Position numbers and translations under genes: made by a program. From assembly GCA_040003255.1 (NCBI GenBank), contig JBDUCV010000011.1, positions 1-45,205 of the forward strand: DNA of 45,205 bases. Reading direction: 5' to 3'. Source of the DNA: JBDUCV01 sp040003255. GTDB lineage: Bacteria; Actinomycetota; Actinomycetes; Mycobacteriales; Jatrophihabitantaceae. Position 1 is the first letter of the stretch, and each line of letters opens with the position of its first letter. Of the stretch, positions 34,032-42,240 are shown piece after piece. The notes below the pieces were generated by a model, which was not told where the DNA came from, did no database searches, and was given only the letters and a program-made list of their open reading frames with translations.

Positions 34032-35218
34032 CCGGCAGGTCCCTTCGGTGCAGCCTCGACTCGGTAGTCCGCCTTGACCAACCCGGCAGCCTGCCCGGAC
34101 TTCACGCCGAATGCAGTTTGGGTGCGAGTCGCCGCGATCGACTCACCGGCTGCGTTGACGAGTCCAACGGCCGTGACAAACCTTCCCTGCACGAGAGGGC
34201 AGCGCTCAATGATGAAGTCGATCGTCCACTCGGCACGATCAGAGGGCAGCTCTCCTCGCTCGGCTGTCATGGACCAGATCGGGAGGTCTCCGACCCCCAT
34301 AACGACAACTTGCACCTGATCCACTTCCTTACGCCACTGCTCGGCGACGTACGCCTCCACCCGGATGACCAGCGGGGCGCCACCACGGAACTCAGCGCGC
34401 GCGTGCCCCCCTGCGACATCGCTGCAAGTGACTTGCCGGAACGAGATGCCCTCGTCCGGAGTGACGTCGGGCACCCGCGCCGGAATATCAGTGCCGAGGA
34501 TTTTCCGCAACGCCTCCGCCGCGAAGTACGGATCACCGTCGAACTCCGTCTGTCCGTGGTTCAAGACGATGGCACGGGTGCAGATGCGTTCGACCAGATC
34601 CAGGCCGTGGCTGACGAAAAGGATCGTTCTTCCGTCGGCCTGGAACTCGCTGATCTTTTCCAGGCACTTGCGAGCGAAGTGCTCGTCACCCACGGCGAGC
34701 ACTTCGTCGACGAGCAGAATGTCGGGATCGACGTGCACAGCGACCGAGAAGCCAAGCCGGACGTACATCCCTGACGAGTAGTGCTTTACCGGGTTGTCGA
34801 TGAACTCCTCGAGCTCCGAGAAGTGCAGGATGGAGTCGAAGCGTTGATCGGTTTCTCGGCGGGAGAGGCCGAGTAGCGAGGCGTTGAGGTAGACGTTCTC
34901 GCGACCGGTCAGTTCGCCGTTGAAGCCGGCACCGAGCTCGAGTAGTGAGGCGATCCGACCGCGAACTTCGACGAGGCCACTGGTGGGACGCAGGATGCCG
35001 GCCAGCACCTTGAGCAGTGTGGATTTACCCGCACCGTTTGCGCCGATGAGGCCGACGGTGCTGCCGGAGTCGAGATCGGCCGAGAAGTTGCGCAAGGCGA
35101 AGAATTCATGACTCGACGACTTACGCCGGATCAAACGTTCTTTGAGGCTCGTGGAGCGCTCGGTATGGGTGACGAAGCGCTTGCTGACGTCGTGCGCGCG
35201 AATCGCGATGTCGGCCAA
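34028..35218 (-). CDS. wzt: polysaccharide ABC exporter ATPase with C-terminal carbohydrate-binding-type domain
   Basis: The 396-residue ATPase powers export of a lipid-linked polysaccharide through Wzm. Walker A is GANGAGKST (59-67), the signature is YSSGMYVRLGF (147-157), Walker B is DILLVDEVLAVGD (166-178), and the switch histidine is His204. The C-terminal domain (about 250-390) resembles the Wzt-C beta-sandwich that binds capped chain ends. Mycobacterial Wzt-type ATPases are shorter (about 270 residues) and lack it. The start is TTG at 35218, supported by GAGGAG 9 bases upstream inside the end of the permease gene; the two genes are separated by three bases. Chain-end recognition would fit the coiled-coil methyltransferase encoded next. 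Confidence 0.93.
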   Translation of the reverse strand: MADIAIRAHDVSKRFVTHTERSTSLKERLIRRKSSSHEFFALRNFSADLDSGSTVGLIGANGAGKSTLLKVLAGILRPTSGLVEVRGRIASLLELGAGFNGELTGRENVYLNASLLGLSRRETDQRFDSILHFSELEEFIDNPVKHYSSGMYVRLGFSVAVHVDPDILLVDEVLAVGDEHFARKCLEKISEFQADGRTILFVSHGLDLVERICTRAIVLNHGQTEFDGDPYFAAEALRKILGTDIPARVPDVTPDEGISFRQVTCSDVAGGHARAEFRGGAPLVIRVEAYVAEQWRKEVDQVQVVVMGVGDLPIWSMTAERGELPSDRAEWTIDFIIERCPLVQGRFVTAVGLVNAAGESIAATRTQTAFGVKSGQAAGLVKADYRVEAAPKGPAG

Positions 35219-35221
35219 CGT

Positions 35222-36091
35222 CTACAGCTCCTCGGCAAAGTCTGCCGACAGCCGATGATAAGTACGCAACCCCCACCACAGCACCAGCACCGACACCGCG
35301 GCGCCCAGACCGAGTCGCTCGAGATAGAACAGATAGCCGGGATCGGCCAACACGGGTCGGCCCCCCCGAGGAGTCACGTCCTTCGCGTAGAGGGCGCGCT
35401 GCATCGAGGTCACCACGCCACTCATCGGGTTCAGGTAATACAGCGTGTACAGCCAGTCGCTGCGCGCCGACAGCGACTTGGAGACGAGCGAGACCGAGTA
35501 CACGATGGGGTTCACCCAGAAGCCGGCCATCAAGACGATCTCGACGATGTGTTTCGTGTCTCGGTAGCGCACATTGAGTGCCGCCACCAGGTAGCACAAG
35601 CCCACGCTCAACATCAGGGTGACCACCAGCGCAGGCGCGATGAGTAACAGGCCGGGGCCAAGAAACGCCGTGTAGCCGGTCAGGAGCATGGCGCCGATGA
35701 GCACGAGCAGTTGGAGCCCGAAATGCACGGCCTGAAAGCCGACCGCCGTCAACGGCAAGACGTTGAGCGGCATTCGGACCTTTTTGACCAGGCCGGCATT
35801 GCCGACGACGGCGTCGGTCGCGACGTTGACCGAACCGGCGAACGCGTTCCAGACGAGCAGTCCGGACAGCAGAAAGAACCCGAACTGTGGGATCCCGGCT
35901 TTGAGCACGACCTGGAAAACGAACGAGTACACGAGCAGCAGAACGAGGGGATTGGCCAGCGACCACAGGAAGCCCAGAATACTGCCCTGGTATTTGACCT
36001 TGAGATCCTTCCGGATCAATCCGACGAGCAGCTCTCTGCGAACTCGGCCCTGTGCCCGGGCTCGCTCGTCGACGCTGTTCGTCAGCGTCAC
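35222..36091 (-). CDS. wzm: polysaccharide ABC exporter permease
   Basis: A 289-residue ABC-2 permease of the Wzm/RfbD class with about six helices. Family features are the N-terminal amphipathic segment RRELLVGLIRKDLKVKYQGSILGFLWSLANPL, followed by VWNAFAGSVNVATDAVVGNAGLVKKVRMPL, LNVRYRDTKHIVEIVLMAGFWVNPIVY and YYLNPMSGVVTSMQRAL near the exit. It moves the undecaprenyl- or other polyprenyl-linked glycan across the membrane with Wzt. Start: GTG 36091 with AAAGGA 6 bases upstream; the open frame to 36256 is discarded. A TATCCT hexamer at 36161-36156 could be an internal -10. The GT2 upstream ends 80 bases away. Confidence 0.94.
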   Translation of the reverse strand: MTLTNSVDERARAQGRVRRELLVGLIRKDLKVKYQGSILGFLWSLANPLVLLLVYSFVFQVVLKAGIPQFGFFLLSGLLVWNAFAGSVNVATDAVVGNAGLVKKVRMPLNVLPLTAVGFQAVHFGLQLLVLIGAMLLTGYTAFLGPGLLLIAPALVVTLMLSVGLCYLVAALNVRYRDTKHIVEIVLMAGFWVNPIVYSVSLVSKSLSARSDWLYTLYYLNPMSGVVTSMQRALYAKDVTPRGGRPVLADPGYLFYLERLGLGAAVSVLVLWWGLRTYHRLSADFAEEL

Positions 36092-36171
36092 AACAGTCCT
36101 TTCCCTCGTGCGCGATGGCTGGGCCGCTTCTGAGACCCGGAAGTCGGCGAACCGAGGATAACCTGACCGGC

Positions 36172-37137
36172 TCAGCGACCGAGCCACTCCCGCATCACGT
36201 CGGCCCGGCGCAGGCTGCTTCGTCGGCCGATCGCTCGCCGTTCGCGAAGCGCCCACGGGGCGGCGCGCAGTGTCTCAGCGAGGACCCGGATCCGTAGCCA
36301 CCAGTCAAACGTTGGAACGTCGTCCGGCACCCGACCGAGCCGACGCTTGACAGCAAGCGACCCTGTCGTCACGCAGAACCGGATCAGTTGAGTGATCACG
36401 AAAGGCGCCGGTGCGCAGCGCAGGAGGGTCAGCAGCCGGTTCCGCTCGTTGCAGCGGGCGAACAATGCGGAGCGGACGTCACTCGACGCCGCATGCCGAT
36501 GCCATACGACCGCCGTCGGCTCATACCGTATGCGCCAGCCGGCGAGCCGAAGCCGCCACGACAGGTCGGTGTCCTCGTAATACAGGAAGTAGCGCGCCGC
36601 CACGCCGCCTACTTCTCGCACGGTCTGAATCCGAAGCAATGCCGCACCCCCGGAAAAGCCGAACACGTCGGCCGGCTCATCGAACGGCCGCCCGATCGGA
36701 CAGCCGAATCCGCGGTCTGCGCCGTACCCACCGCTCGTCAACCGCACCCCAGCGTTGTTCAGCCGCTCGGGTGACGTTGACTCCTCGTCCCAAAGCCGGA
36801 TCTGCGCGGTTACGGCGGCGACATTGTCCTCGCCAGTGAGCTGCTGGACGCATCGCTCGACCCAGTGCGGATCAGCGACGGCGTCATCGTTGAGCAGCGC
36901 GAACAACGGGGTTCCGACGTGCGGAATCGCAGCTGAAACACCACCTGCAAAGCCGGCATTCGCCGGGAGGCGCAACACCTCGATCCGAGTGCGATATCGA
37001 TCCAGTACGCGGTCGGTTCCGTCTGACGAGGCGTTGTCGACGACCAAGACCCGACACGGATAGGTCTGCGCCAGCAGGGAGTCCAGGCACTCGGCAAGCA
37101 GATGCGCCGCACGCCAGGTGACCACGACTGCCGTCAC
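36172..37137 (-). CDS. GT2-family glycosyltransferase, rhamnosyltransferase-like
   Basis: A 321-residue GT-A enzyme with TAVVVTWRAAHLLAECLDSLL at the N-terminus, DNAS (34-37), the metal-binding NDD (83-85), NNAGVRLTSGGYGADRGFG, and YFLYYEDTDLSWRLRLAGW. It aligns with the GT2 at 31723-33099 but lacks that protein's insertion. The C-terminal helix RERRAIGRRSSLRRADVMREWL is basic and may touch the membrane. The start is placed at GTG 37137, just before the conserved strand; longer starts in the frame (to 37419) overlap the divergent promoter region and seem unlikely. It is the first gene of the leftward glycan operon. dTDP-rhamnose is the likely donor but not proven. Confidence 0.9.
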   Translation of the reverse strand: MTAVVVTWRAAHLLAECLDSLLAQTYPCRVLVVDNASSDGTDRVLDRYRTRIEVLRLPANAGFAGGVSAAIPHVGTPLFALLNDDAVADPHWVERCVQQLTGEDNVAAVTAQIRLWDEESTSPERLNNAGVRLTSGGYGADRGFGCPIGRPFDEPADVFGFSGGAALLRIQTVREVGGVAARYFLYYEDTDLSWRLRLAGWRIRYEPTAVVWHRHAASSDVRSALFARCNERNRLLTLLRCAPAPFVITQLIRFCVTTGSLAVKRRLGRVPDDVPTFDWWLRIRVLAETLRAAPWALRERRAIGRRSSLRRADVMREWLGR

Positions 37138-37262
37138 CTCGACAAGTTGTCCGTCAGCCGGATCAGAGCGACGCGCATGAACCACGGGACGAAGGCTAAC
37201 CGTGGCCGGCCGGAATTCTGTTGGTCCGTCGAGCCCTTGCAGGTGCGATATCCTCGCGCCCC
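37138..37262. promoter_or_regulatory. divergent promoter region of the glycan locus
   Basis: These 125 bases separate the leftward GT2 start from the rightward GT-C gene. On the minus strand, TAGCCT (37198-37193) is a possible -10 about 55 bases before the GT2 GTG. On the plus strand, TATCCT (37249-37254) lies 8 bases before the GTG at 37263, suggesting a near-leaderless message. An eight-base palindrome GGCCGGCC sits at 37204-37211 between them. No -35 consensus or known operator was recognised. Confidence 0.45.
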
Positions 37263-39395
37263 GTGTCCGACTATCCAGCTTCCGCTGATCTCGCGCCGCC
37301 CAGTGGCGCTGCCTCGACGATGGACAGCGCTGACAGCACCGCCGCTCTGGAGCAACGCGAAGTGGCCGCAAGCCCGCGTCAATCGGCTGGTGAGGCACAG
37401 GCCGACCGCGCGCTGTCATTAGCGGAGGTTGTTCTGCTCGCTGCGGCGACCGCCATCGGAACGGTTTCCGTCATTTCGCTGGCGGCCGCGCACCTCAGCA
37501 TGAACACCTTGCCCAACGTCACCGCCGGTTCGCTGGTGATTTTGCTAGCAATCGCGGTCGTTGCCACTCGGCACCGGCCATCAGTCCGGATCGACCCAGC
37601 CGGCCTGGCACCGACCATCGCCGGCCTCGTGCTGACTGCGGTACTGGTCTTCCCAGGGTTCGAGTACGGGACAGGGGACCGAGATCCGGGGGCCTACGTT
37701 GAGCACGCGGTGGCAATCGCTCGCACGCACTCAATCGAATTTCCGGATGATTTGGCGGCGTCGGACTTGCCCGTGCCGCCTTGGGGGGATGGGTTCGAGT
37801 GGCCGGCACTCTGGGATAAACCGGGCCAGCCCGGAACGATATTTCCGCAGTTCTACCACCTGTGGTCGGCACTCCTCGCGACCTCCTACCAGGTCGGCGG
37901 GTTCACCGCCTTATTCAATACTGGACCGCTTCTCGCAGCTCTAACTGTGTGTCTCGCGATTGCCGTGGCCCGGCGACTTGCCGGAATTCCAGGAGCTTGG
38001 GCGGCGGCGCTGGTGCTCTCGACGAATATGCTCGAAGTGTGGCAAGCAAAGTATCCCAGTGCCGAGATCTTCGGCCAGATGCTTTTTCTCGGGGTGATAT
38101 TGGGGGTAGTGCTCAGCATTCGCACGGCGTGGATCCTACCCGCGGTTGTGGCCGGCGCGATGCTCGCACTCTCCTATTTAGAGCGTCCGGATGGAATTGT
38201 GTTGGTGCTGATCGGCTGGACCGCGCTGTGTTCGCTGCTGGCTTTCCGTCGCTTTGACAAGCGCGCTGCGGGCTTCGCGGCCGGGCTGTTGTGCCTGCTT
38301 CCCTATGGCTTCCTCCAGGCATATGGGTTGGCCAAGCAATACACGGTGGCGAATGGCGTTCCGTCCTTTTTGCTGGTTGTTGTGGCCATGACGGGGTTAG
38401 GAGTAATTGCTGCTCTGGTTGCCTACCAAGGCCGGGTGATGGCTCTTGTCGAAAACCAACTGGCCGGAACGCGGCGCCGGCAACTTATCAATGGCGCCGG
38501 GTTCACTGCTATCTGTGGCGCGCTGATGCTGCTCGGTTTCTTGCGTCCGCGCCTGTTCGGCGCGGATTACTCCGTCCGCAACGGAGTACCGTTTCGGACG
38601 TTTGACGAAGCGTCGCTCATCCGGCTGAGCTGGTTCTTTACGCTGCCCGGGCTGGCTCTGCTCCTTGTCGGCTTCGGCGCCATCGCGCTGCGGGAATGGC
38701 GGTTCGAGGGATGGGTGGTGGCTCTGCCGACGGCCAGTTTGCTTGCGCTCTACTGCTACCACGTCCGGAATTCGCCGTACCTCATGTGGTCTACCAGGCG
38801 GTTCGTCACGAGCGTCTTGCCGGGGATGGCCATCGTCATTGGCTTCGGCGCTCTTGCGGTTTATCTCATTCTCCGCAGAGCCCTGCCGATGGCGATCAGC
38901 GCGGTCGCGGTCGCGGTGATGCTCGGCGCTTTCGCTGGCTTCGGCCTTAGCCAGTCGTGGCCGCTGCGCGATCACAACGAGAATGGGGGTTCGGTGGAGC
39001 TCGTCCAGCGCGTGGCCGCACTTGCCGGCGAGCAGCGGGGCATTTTCCTGTGGGCGTATTCGGGGCCGTGCTGTCCGCAGCCGTACTACCTCTTCGGTGG
39101 TCCGCTCTTGGCGATTGCCGATCAATCGAGCGCGCTGTTGCCACGGGACCCGGCGATTGCCACGAAAGCTCTCGCAATTTACCTCACTCGTTTCAGCTCG
39201 TCATCACGTCCGATCTTCTACATCACGAGAGGTCAGAGCACACCTCCGGCGATCGAGGGCATGACCAGTACGAAGGTCCTCCAGGAAGCCGGTAACCTGC
39301 AGCACTGGGCGGAGACGTTCGAGTCCCGCCCCAAGGGACGCGTGCCCTATCCCTACGATTTCACCGTATATCAACTTCGGAAAAGCTCGACCTAA
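37263..39395 (+). CDS. polytopic membrane protein, GT-C glycosyltransferase-like
   Basis: A large membrane protein of about 710 residues from GTG 37263. An Ala/Ser-rich, probably disordered N-terminus of some 50 residues precedes at least ten helices. The first outer loop has FEYGTGDRDPGAYVEHAVAIARTH, an Asp-containing motif matching the QRDPATY loop of the protein at 17293-19383. LARRLAGIPG-like and STRRFVTSVLPGM segments match too, so the two are paralogues. Its donor would be a polyprenyl-phosphate sugar, perhaps made by the DPM-like enzyme that follows 131 bases later. Start: GTG 37263 has a -10 candidate 8 bases upstream; ATG 37320 is another choice. Base composition looks somewhat more AT-rich than its neighbours. 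Confidence 0.75.
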   Translation: MSDYPASADLAPPSGAASTMDSADSTAALEQREVAASPRQSAGEAQADRALSLAEVVLLAAATAIGTVSVISLAAAHLSMNTLPNVTAGSLVILLAIAVVATRHRPSVRIDPAGLAPTIAGLVLTAVLVFPGFEYGTGDRDPGAYVEHAVAIARTHSIEFPDDLAASDLPVPPWGDGFEWPALWDKPGQPGTIFPQFYHLWSALLATSYQVGGFTALFNTGPLLAALTVCLAIAVARRLAGIPGAWAAALVLSTNMLEVWQAKYPSAEIFGQMLFLGVILGVVLSIRTAWILPAVVAGAMLALSYLERPDGIVLVLIGWTALCSLLAFRRFDKRAAGFAAGLLCLLPYGFLQAYGLAKQYTVANGVPSFLLVVVAMTGLGVIAALVAYQGRVMALVENQLAGTRRRQLINGAGFTAICGALMLLGFLRPRLFGADYSVRNGVPFRTFDEASLIRLSWFFTLPGLALLLVGFGAIALREWRFEGWVVALPTASLLALYCYHVRNSPYLMWSTRRFVTSVLPGMAIVIGFGALAVYLILRRALPMAISAVAVAVMLGAFAGFGLSQSWPLRDHNENGGSVELVQRVAALAGEQRGIFLWAYSGPCCPQPYYLFGGPLLAIADQSSALLPRDPAIATKALAIYLTRFSSSSRPIFYITRGQSTPPAIEGMTSTKVLQEAGNLQHWAETFESRPKGRVPYPYDFTVYQLRKSST

Positions 39396-39443
39396 TCGGC
39401 AGCGTCGTTCTTGGCCACAGGTGCACGGCGACGGCGACGAAGC

Positions 39444-39469
39444 CTGGTGCCGCGGTAATCTGGCACCGG
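39444..39469. terminator. hairpin between the GT-C and DPM-like genes
   Basis: CTGGTGCC (39444-39451) pairs with GGCACCGG (39462-39469), eight pairs with one G-T wobble, around a ten-base loop. It could end the upstream transcript. The loop contains TAATC, and TAATCT (39456-39461) also looks like a -10 for the next gene, so the element may be regulatory rather than a plain terminator. Confidence 0.35.
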
Positions 39470-39526
39470 CCGGTGGGCAGATAGATCCCCGCAGAAGCCC
39501 AGAGAGTTGCGAACGAGGTCAGTGAC

Positions 39527-40549
39527 GTGCGACTGGTAGTACAGGTTCCCTGCCTGAACGAGGAGGAGACGCTCCCCCTCGTACTCGAGTCGATCCCAAA
39601 GAAGATCGACGGAATCGACGAGATCATCGTCCTCGTCATCGACGACGGGTCAACCGATCGAACGGTTGAGGTCGCCCAGCAGCACGGCGTGACGGAGTTC
39701 GTGCGGCACGCGCGCAATCGCGGGCTGGGCCGGTCGTTCCACGACGGGGTGCAACGGGCGCTCGAGCTCGGCGCCGACATCGTCGTCAACACCGACGGCG
39801 ACAACCAGTACCCGCAGCACCGGATCGCAGATCTCGTGCAACCGATCCTGTCCGGCCAGGCTGAGATCGTCATCGCCGACCGTCAGGTCCACCTGGTCGA
39901 GCACTTTTCCCGCTTGAAGATCATGCTGCAGAAGTTCGGCAGCCGAATCGTGAATCGCGCAGCGGGCACCGACCTGCCTGACGCGGCGAGCGGGTTCCGG
40001 GCCTACTCGCGCGACAGCCTGATGCTGCTCAACACGATCACCCGCTTCAGCTACTGCATGGAAACGATCATTCAGGCCGGCAACAAGAAATTGAAGATCG
40101 TAAGCATGCCGATCGTCACCAATCCGAAAACCCGCGAGTCTCGACTGTTCAAGTCAACGCACCACCATGTGCTGCAGTCCGCCGGCGCCATCGTTCGCGC
40201 CTACATCATGTACAAGCCGTACGTCATCTTTACCATGCTGGCGGCCATGTTCGGGCTGATCGGTCTGGTGCCATACGTTCGCTTCGCCGTCCTGCAGCTA
40301 CGCGATAAGCCGGGCAGTCATCTGCAGTCATTGATCCTCGGCGCGGTCTTGTTGATCATGTCTTTCCTGAGCGTGATCATCGGCATCATCTCCGACCTGA
40401 TCCGGACGAACCGGATGCTGATCGAGGACACCCTGGAGCACACCAAAAAAATGCGGTTCGGCCACGCTCGCGTGAACGTGGAGAACGAAAACGCGGACGG
40501 TCGCGGCACAACGGAGGTTCACGACGAGCTGAAGCTGATCGTGCGGTGA
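39527..40549 (+). CDS. DPM/GtrB-like polyprenyl-phosphate glycosyltransferase
   Basis: A 340-residue GT2 enzyme. The catalytic domain has VQVPCLNEEETLPLVL, VIDDGSTDRT, GLGRSFHDGVQRAL and the metal-binding NTDGDNQYP, all typical of enzymes that load a sugar onto polyprenyl phosphate at the inner face. Two C-terminal helices (about residues 230-255 and 268-292) anchor it, and the charged tail returns to the cytoplasm. The GTG at 39527 has GAGG about 9 bases upstream. Its product would be a lipid-phosphate sugar, the donor class used by GT-C enzymes such as the one just upstream. The GtrA protein at 2843-3343 is a possible flippase partner. Confidence 0.92.
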   Translation: MRLVVQVPCLNEEETLPLVLESIPKKIDGIDEIIVLVIDDGSTDRTVEVAQQHGVTEFVRHARNRGLGRSFHDGVQRALELGADIVVNTDGDNQYPQHRIADLVQPILSGQAEIVIADRQVHLVEHFSRLKIMLQKFGSRIVNRAAGTDLPDAASGFRAYSRDSLMLLNTITRFSYCMETIIQAGNKKLKIVSMPIVTNPKTRESRLFKSTHHHVLQSAGAIVRAYIMYKPYVIFTMLAAMFGLIGLVPYVRFAVLQLRDKPGSHLQSLILGAVLLIMSFLSVIIGIISDLIRTNRMLIEDTLEHTKKMRFGHARVNVENENADGRGTTEVHDELKLIVR

Positions 40550-40640
40550 TCCGCTGTCGGTGGGCTCGATACGGGCTCGTTAAAGTAGGCGGCCGCGCCG
40601 TGAGGCGAATCCGACTGCCTCTCCCGAGGTGATGCAAATA

Positions 40641-41489
40641 ATGGCAGCACGATCCCAGTCCGCGTCCCCCTTCGCCCCCGGCACTGGGCGTGAGCGGCAG
40701 CTCGCATACTCCGAATTGCAGTCGGAGATGCTGGACGAAGCGGGTCGCCGCCAGAAGGCCGGTAAGATTTCTGCCGTCCTATCCGACTTCCTTGGCGACT
40801 CCGCGTTCGACGGATTGACGGTGCTGGACATCGGCTGCTCGACTGGGTTTATCGCAGACGAGCTTCGTCGCGCGGGAGCTACGGTGGTCGGCGTCGACAT
40901 CGACGTCCCGGGGTTGAGTCGAGCTGCGAAGCGATTCGGGGGCGCGGTCCACTTCACCTGCGCGGACGGTGAGGCATTGCCGTTGCCAAGTAAATCGGTC
41001 GACGTCGTGGTTTTTAATCACATCTACGAGCACGTGGTCGATGCCGACGCGGTGATGAAAGAGATCGGTCGTGTGCTGAGACCGGAGGGTGTTGTCTATC
41101 TCGGCTTGGGCAATCGTCTGGGCGTCGTCGAACCGCACTACAAGCTTCCGCTATTGTCCTGGCTACCGAAACCCTTGGCCAATCGGTACGTAAAGGTCAC
41201 TGGCCGCGCCGATCACTACTACGAGACGTTTCGAACCCGACGTAATCTGCGCAGGATGTGCCGCGGGTTATCCGTGTGGGACTACACCTATACAGTTCTC
41301 GCGGACCCAGACCGTTTCAGGGCAGACGACATGGTGCCTGCGCCACTCCGACGTGCCCCAATTGCATTGTGGCGCACGGTCTCGCCCATCATTCCCACCT
41401 TCATCTGGATCGGGACGCCGGGCGCACGGGCGCCGGCTGCCCGCGCTCGGCGCAGCGCTCCGCGCCTCGTCGAATCGAGTCGTATCTGA
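40641..41489 (+). CDS. class I SAM-dependent methyltransferase
   Basis: A 282-residue methyltransferase with motif I VLDIGCSTGFIADELRR, VVGVDIDVPGL, the acidic ADGEALPLPSKSVDVVVFNHIYEHVVD stretch, and VLRPEGVVYLGLGN. The later part (YVKVTGRADHYYETFRTRRNL) is longer than a minimal domain, and the C-terminus is basic. Three starts are in frame (GTG 40629, ATG 40632, ATG 40641). I chose the last, with GAGGTGA 8 bases ahead. TAAAGT at 40581-40586 is a weak -10 candidate. It faces another methyltransferase across a single base. Probably modifies a sugar or a lipid-linked intermediate. Confidence 0.88.
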   Translation: MAARSQSASPFAPGTGRERQLAYSELQSEMLDEAGRRQKAGKISAVLSDFLGDSAFDGLTVLDIGCSTGFIADELRRAGATVVGVDIDVPGLSRAAKRFGGAVHFTCADGEALPLPSKSVDVVVFNHIYEHVVDADAVMKEIGRVLRPEGVVYLGLGNRLGVVEPHYKLPLLSWLPKPLANRYVKVTGRADHYYETFRTRRNLRRMCRGLSVWDYTYTVLADPDRFRADDMVPAPLRRAPIALWRTVSPIIPTFIWIGTPGARAPAARARRSAPRLVESSRI

Positions 41490-41490
41490 C

Positions 41491-42240
41491 TCAGCCTGGC
41501 TTGCGTGCAGCCGCCATGTAGCCCAAGCTGGCCGCCTTCGAAAGAGCGCTCAGCCGGGTGGAAACGCGCACCCGGATGAGTTCCTGCGGTGCTGCAATCA
41601 ATGCGGCCAGCAGCCGATTGTCAAACAACCGACCGAGCGGCCCCAGGGCTCTCGACAGGACGCGCAACGCACCGACTACCCCCAGAATCCCGAAGTGCCC
41701 CATGAGCAGGAATGGCCCACCCTGCGCGGACAGGTCGTCAACCAGGAATCCGTGACGGCGTAGCACCGAGGCGAGCCCGTGATGGGTGGTGCGCCAATAG
41801 TCATACGGTGCCTCGTGGGTCGGGTATAGGAATGGCACGGTGATCAACAGACGGCCCCCGGGCCGCAGGACTCTGCTCATCTCGTCAACGGCACATTCCG
41901 GGTTGTCGACGTGTTCGAGCACCGAGGTGCACAGGATCGTGTCGAAGACCGCGTCCCGGAACGGCAACGGAGCGGCCAAAGTGAGCACGTCCAAACCGGC
42001 GGCCGGCGCGACGTCGACTGCGACGACGCGCGTCACCCGCGAGCCGTACCAGCTCCGAAAGGGCTGATTGCCGGCGCCGAGGTCGAGGAGTGTCCCTCGC
42101 AGGTCGGTCTCCCGACTGGCTAACCAACGTCCGACCGCTGCTCCGGGAAGCAGCGACAAGGTGCTCTGCCGATTGGCATACGGCACGCCGTCGACGATCC
42201 GCACAGCCCCTTGCCGATGCCGGATCCGTCCGTCGCTCAC
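41491..42240 (-). CDS. class I SAM-dependent methyltransferase
   Basis: A 249-residue methyltransferase with motif I LLDLGAGNQPFRSWYG, VVAVDVAPAAGLDVL, PLPFRDAVFDTILCTSVLEHVDNPECAVDEMSRVLRPGGRLLITVPF and YDYWRTTHHGLASVLRRHGF, a form common in polysaccharide loci. The hydrophobic segment after about residue 175 (LLMGHFGILGVVGAL) may be membrane-associating. It starts with GTG overlapping the stop of the SDR gene (GTGA) and ends one base from the convergent methyltransferase at 41489. Acceptor unknown. Confidence 0.88.
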   Translation of the reverse strand: MSDGRIRHRQGAVRIVDGVPYANRQSTLSLLPGAAVGRWLASRETDLRGTLLDLGAGNQPFRSWYGSRVTRVVAVDVAPAAGLDVLTLAAPLPFRDAVFDTILCTSVLEHVDNPECAVDEMSRVLRPGGRLLITVPFLYPTHEAPYDYWRTTHHGLASVLRRHGFLVDDLSAQGGPFLLMGHFGILGVVGALRVLSRALGPLGRLFDNRLLAALIAAPQELIRVRVSTRLSALSKAASLGYMAAARKPG

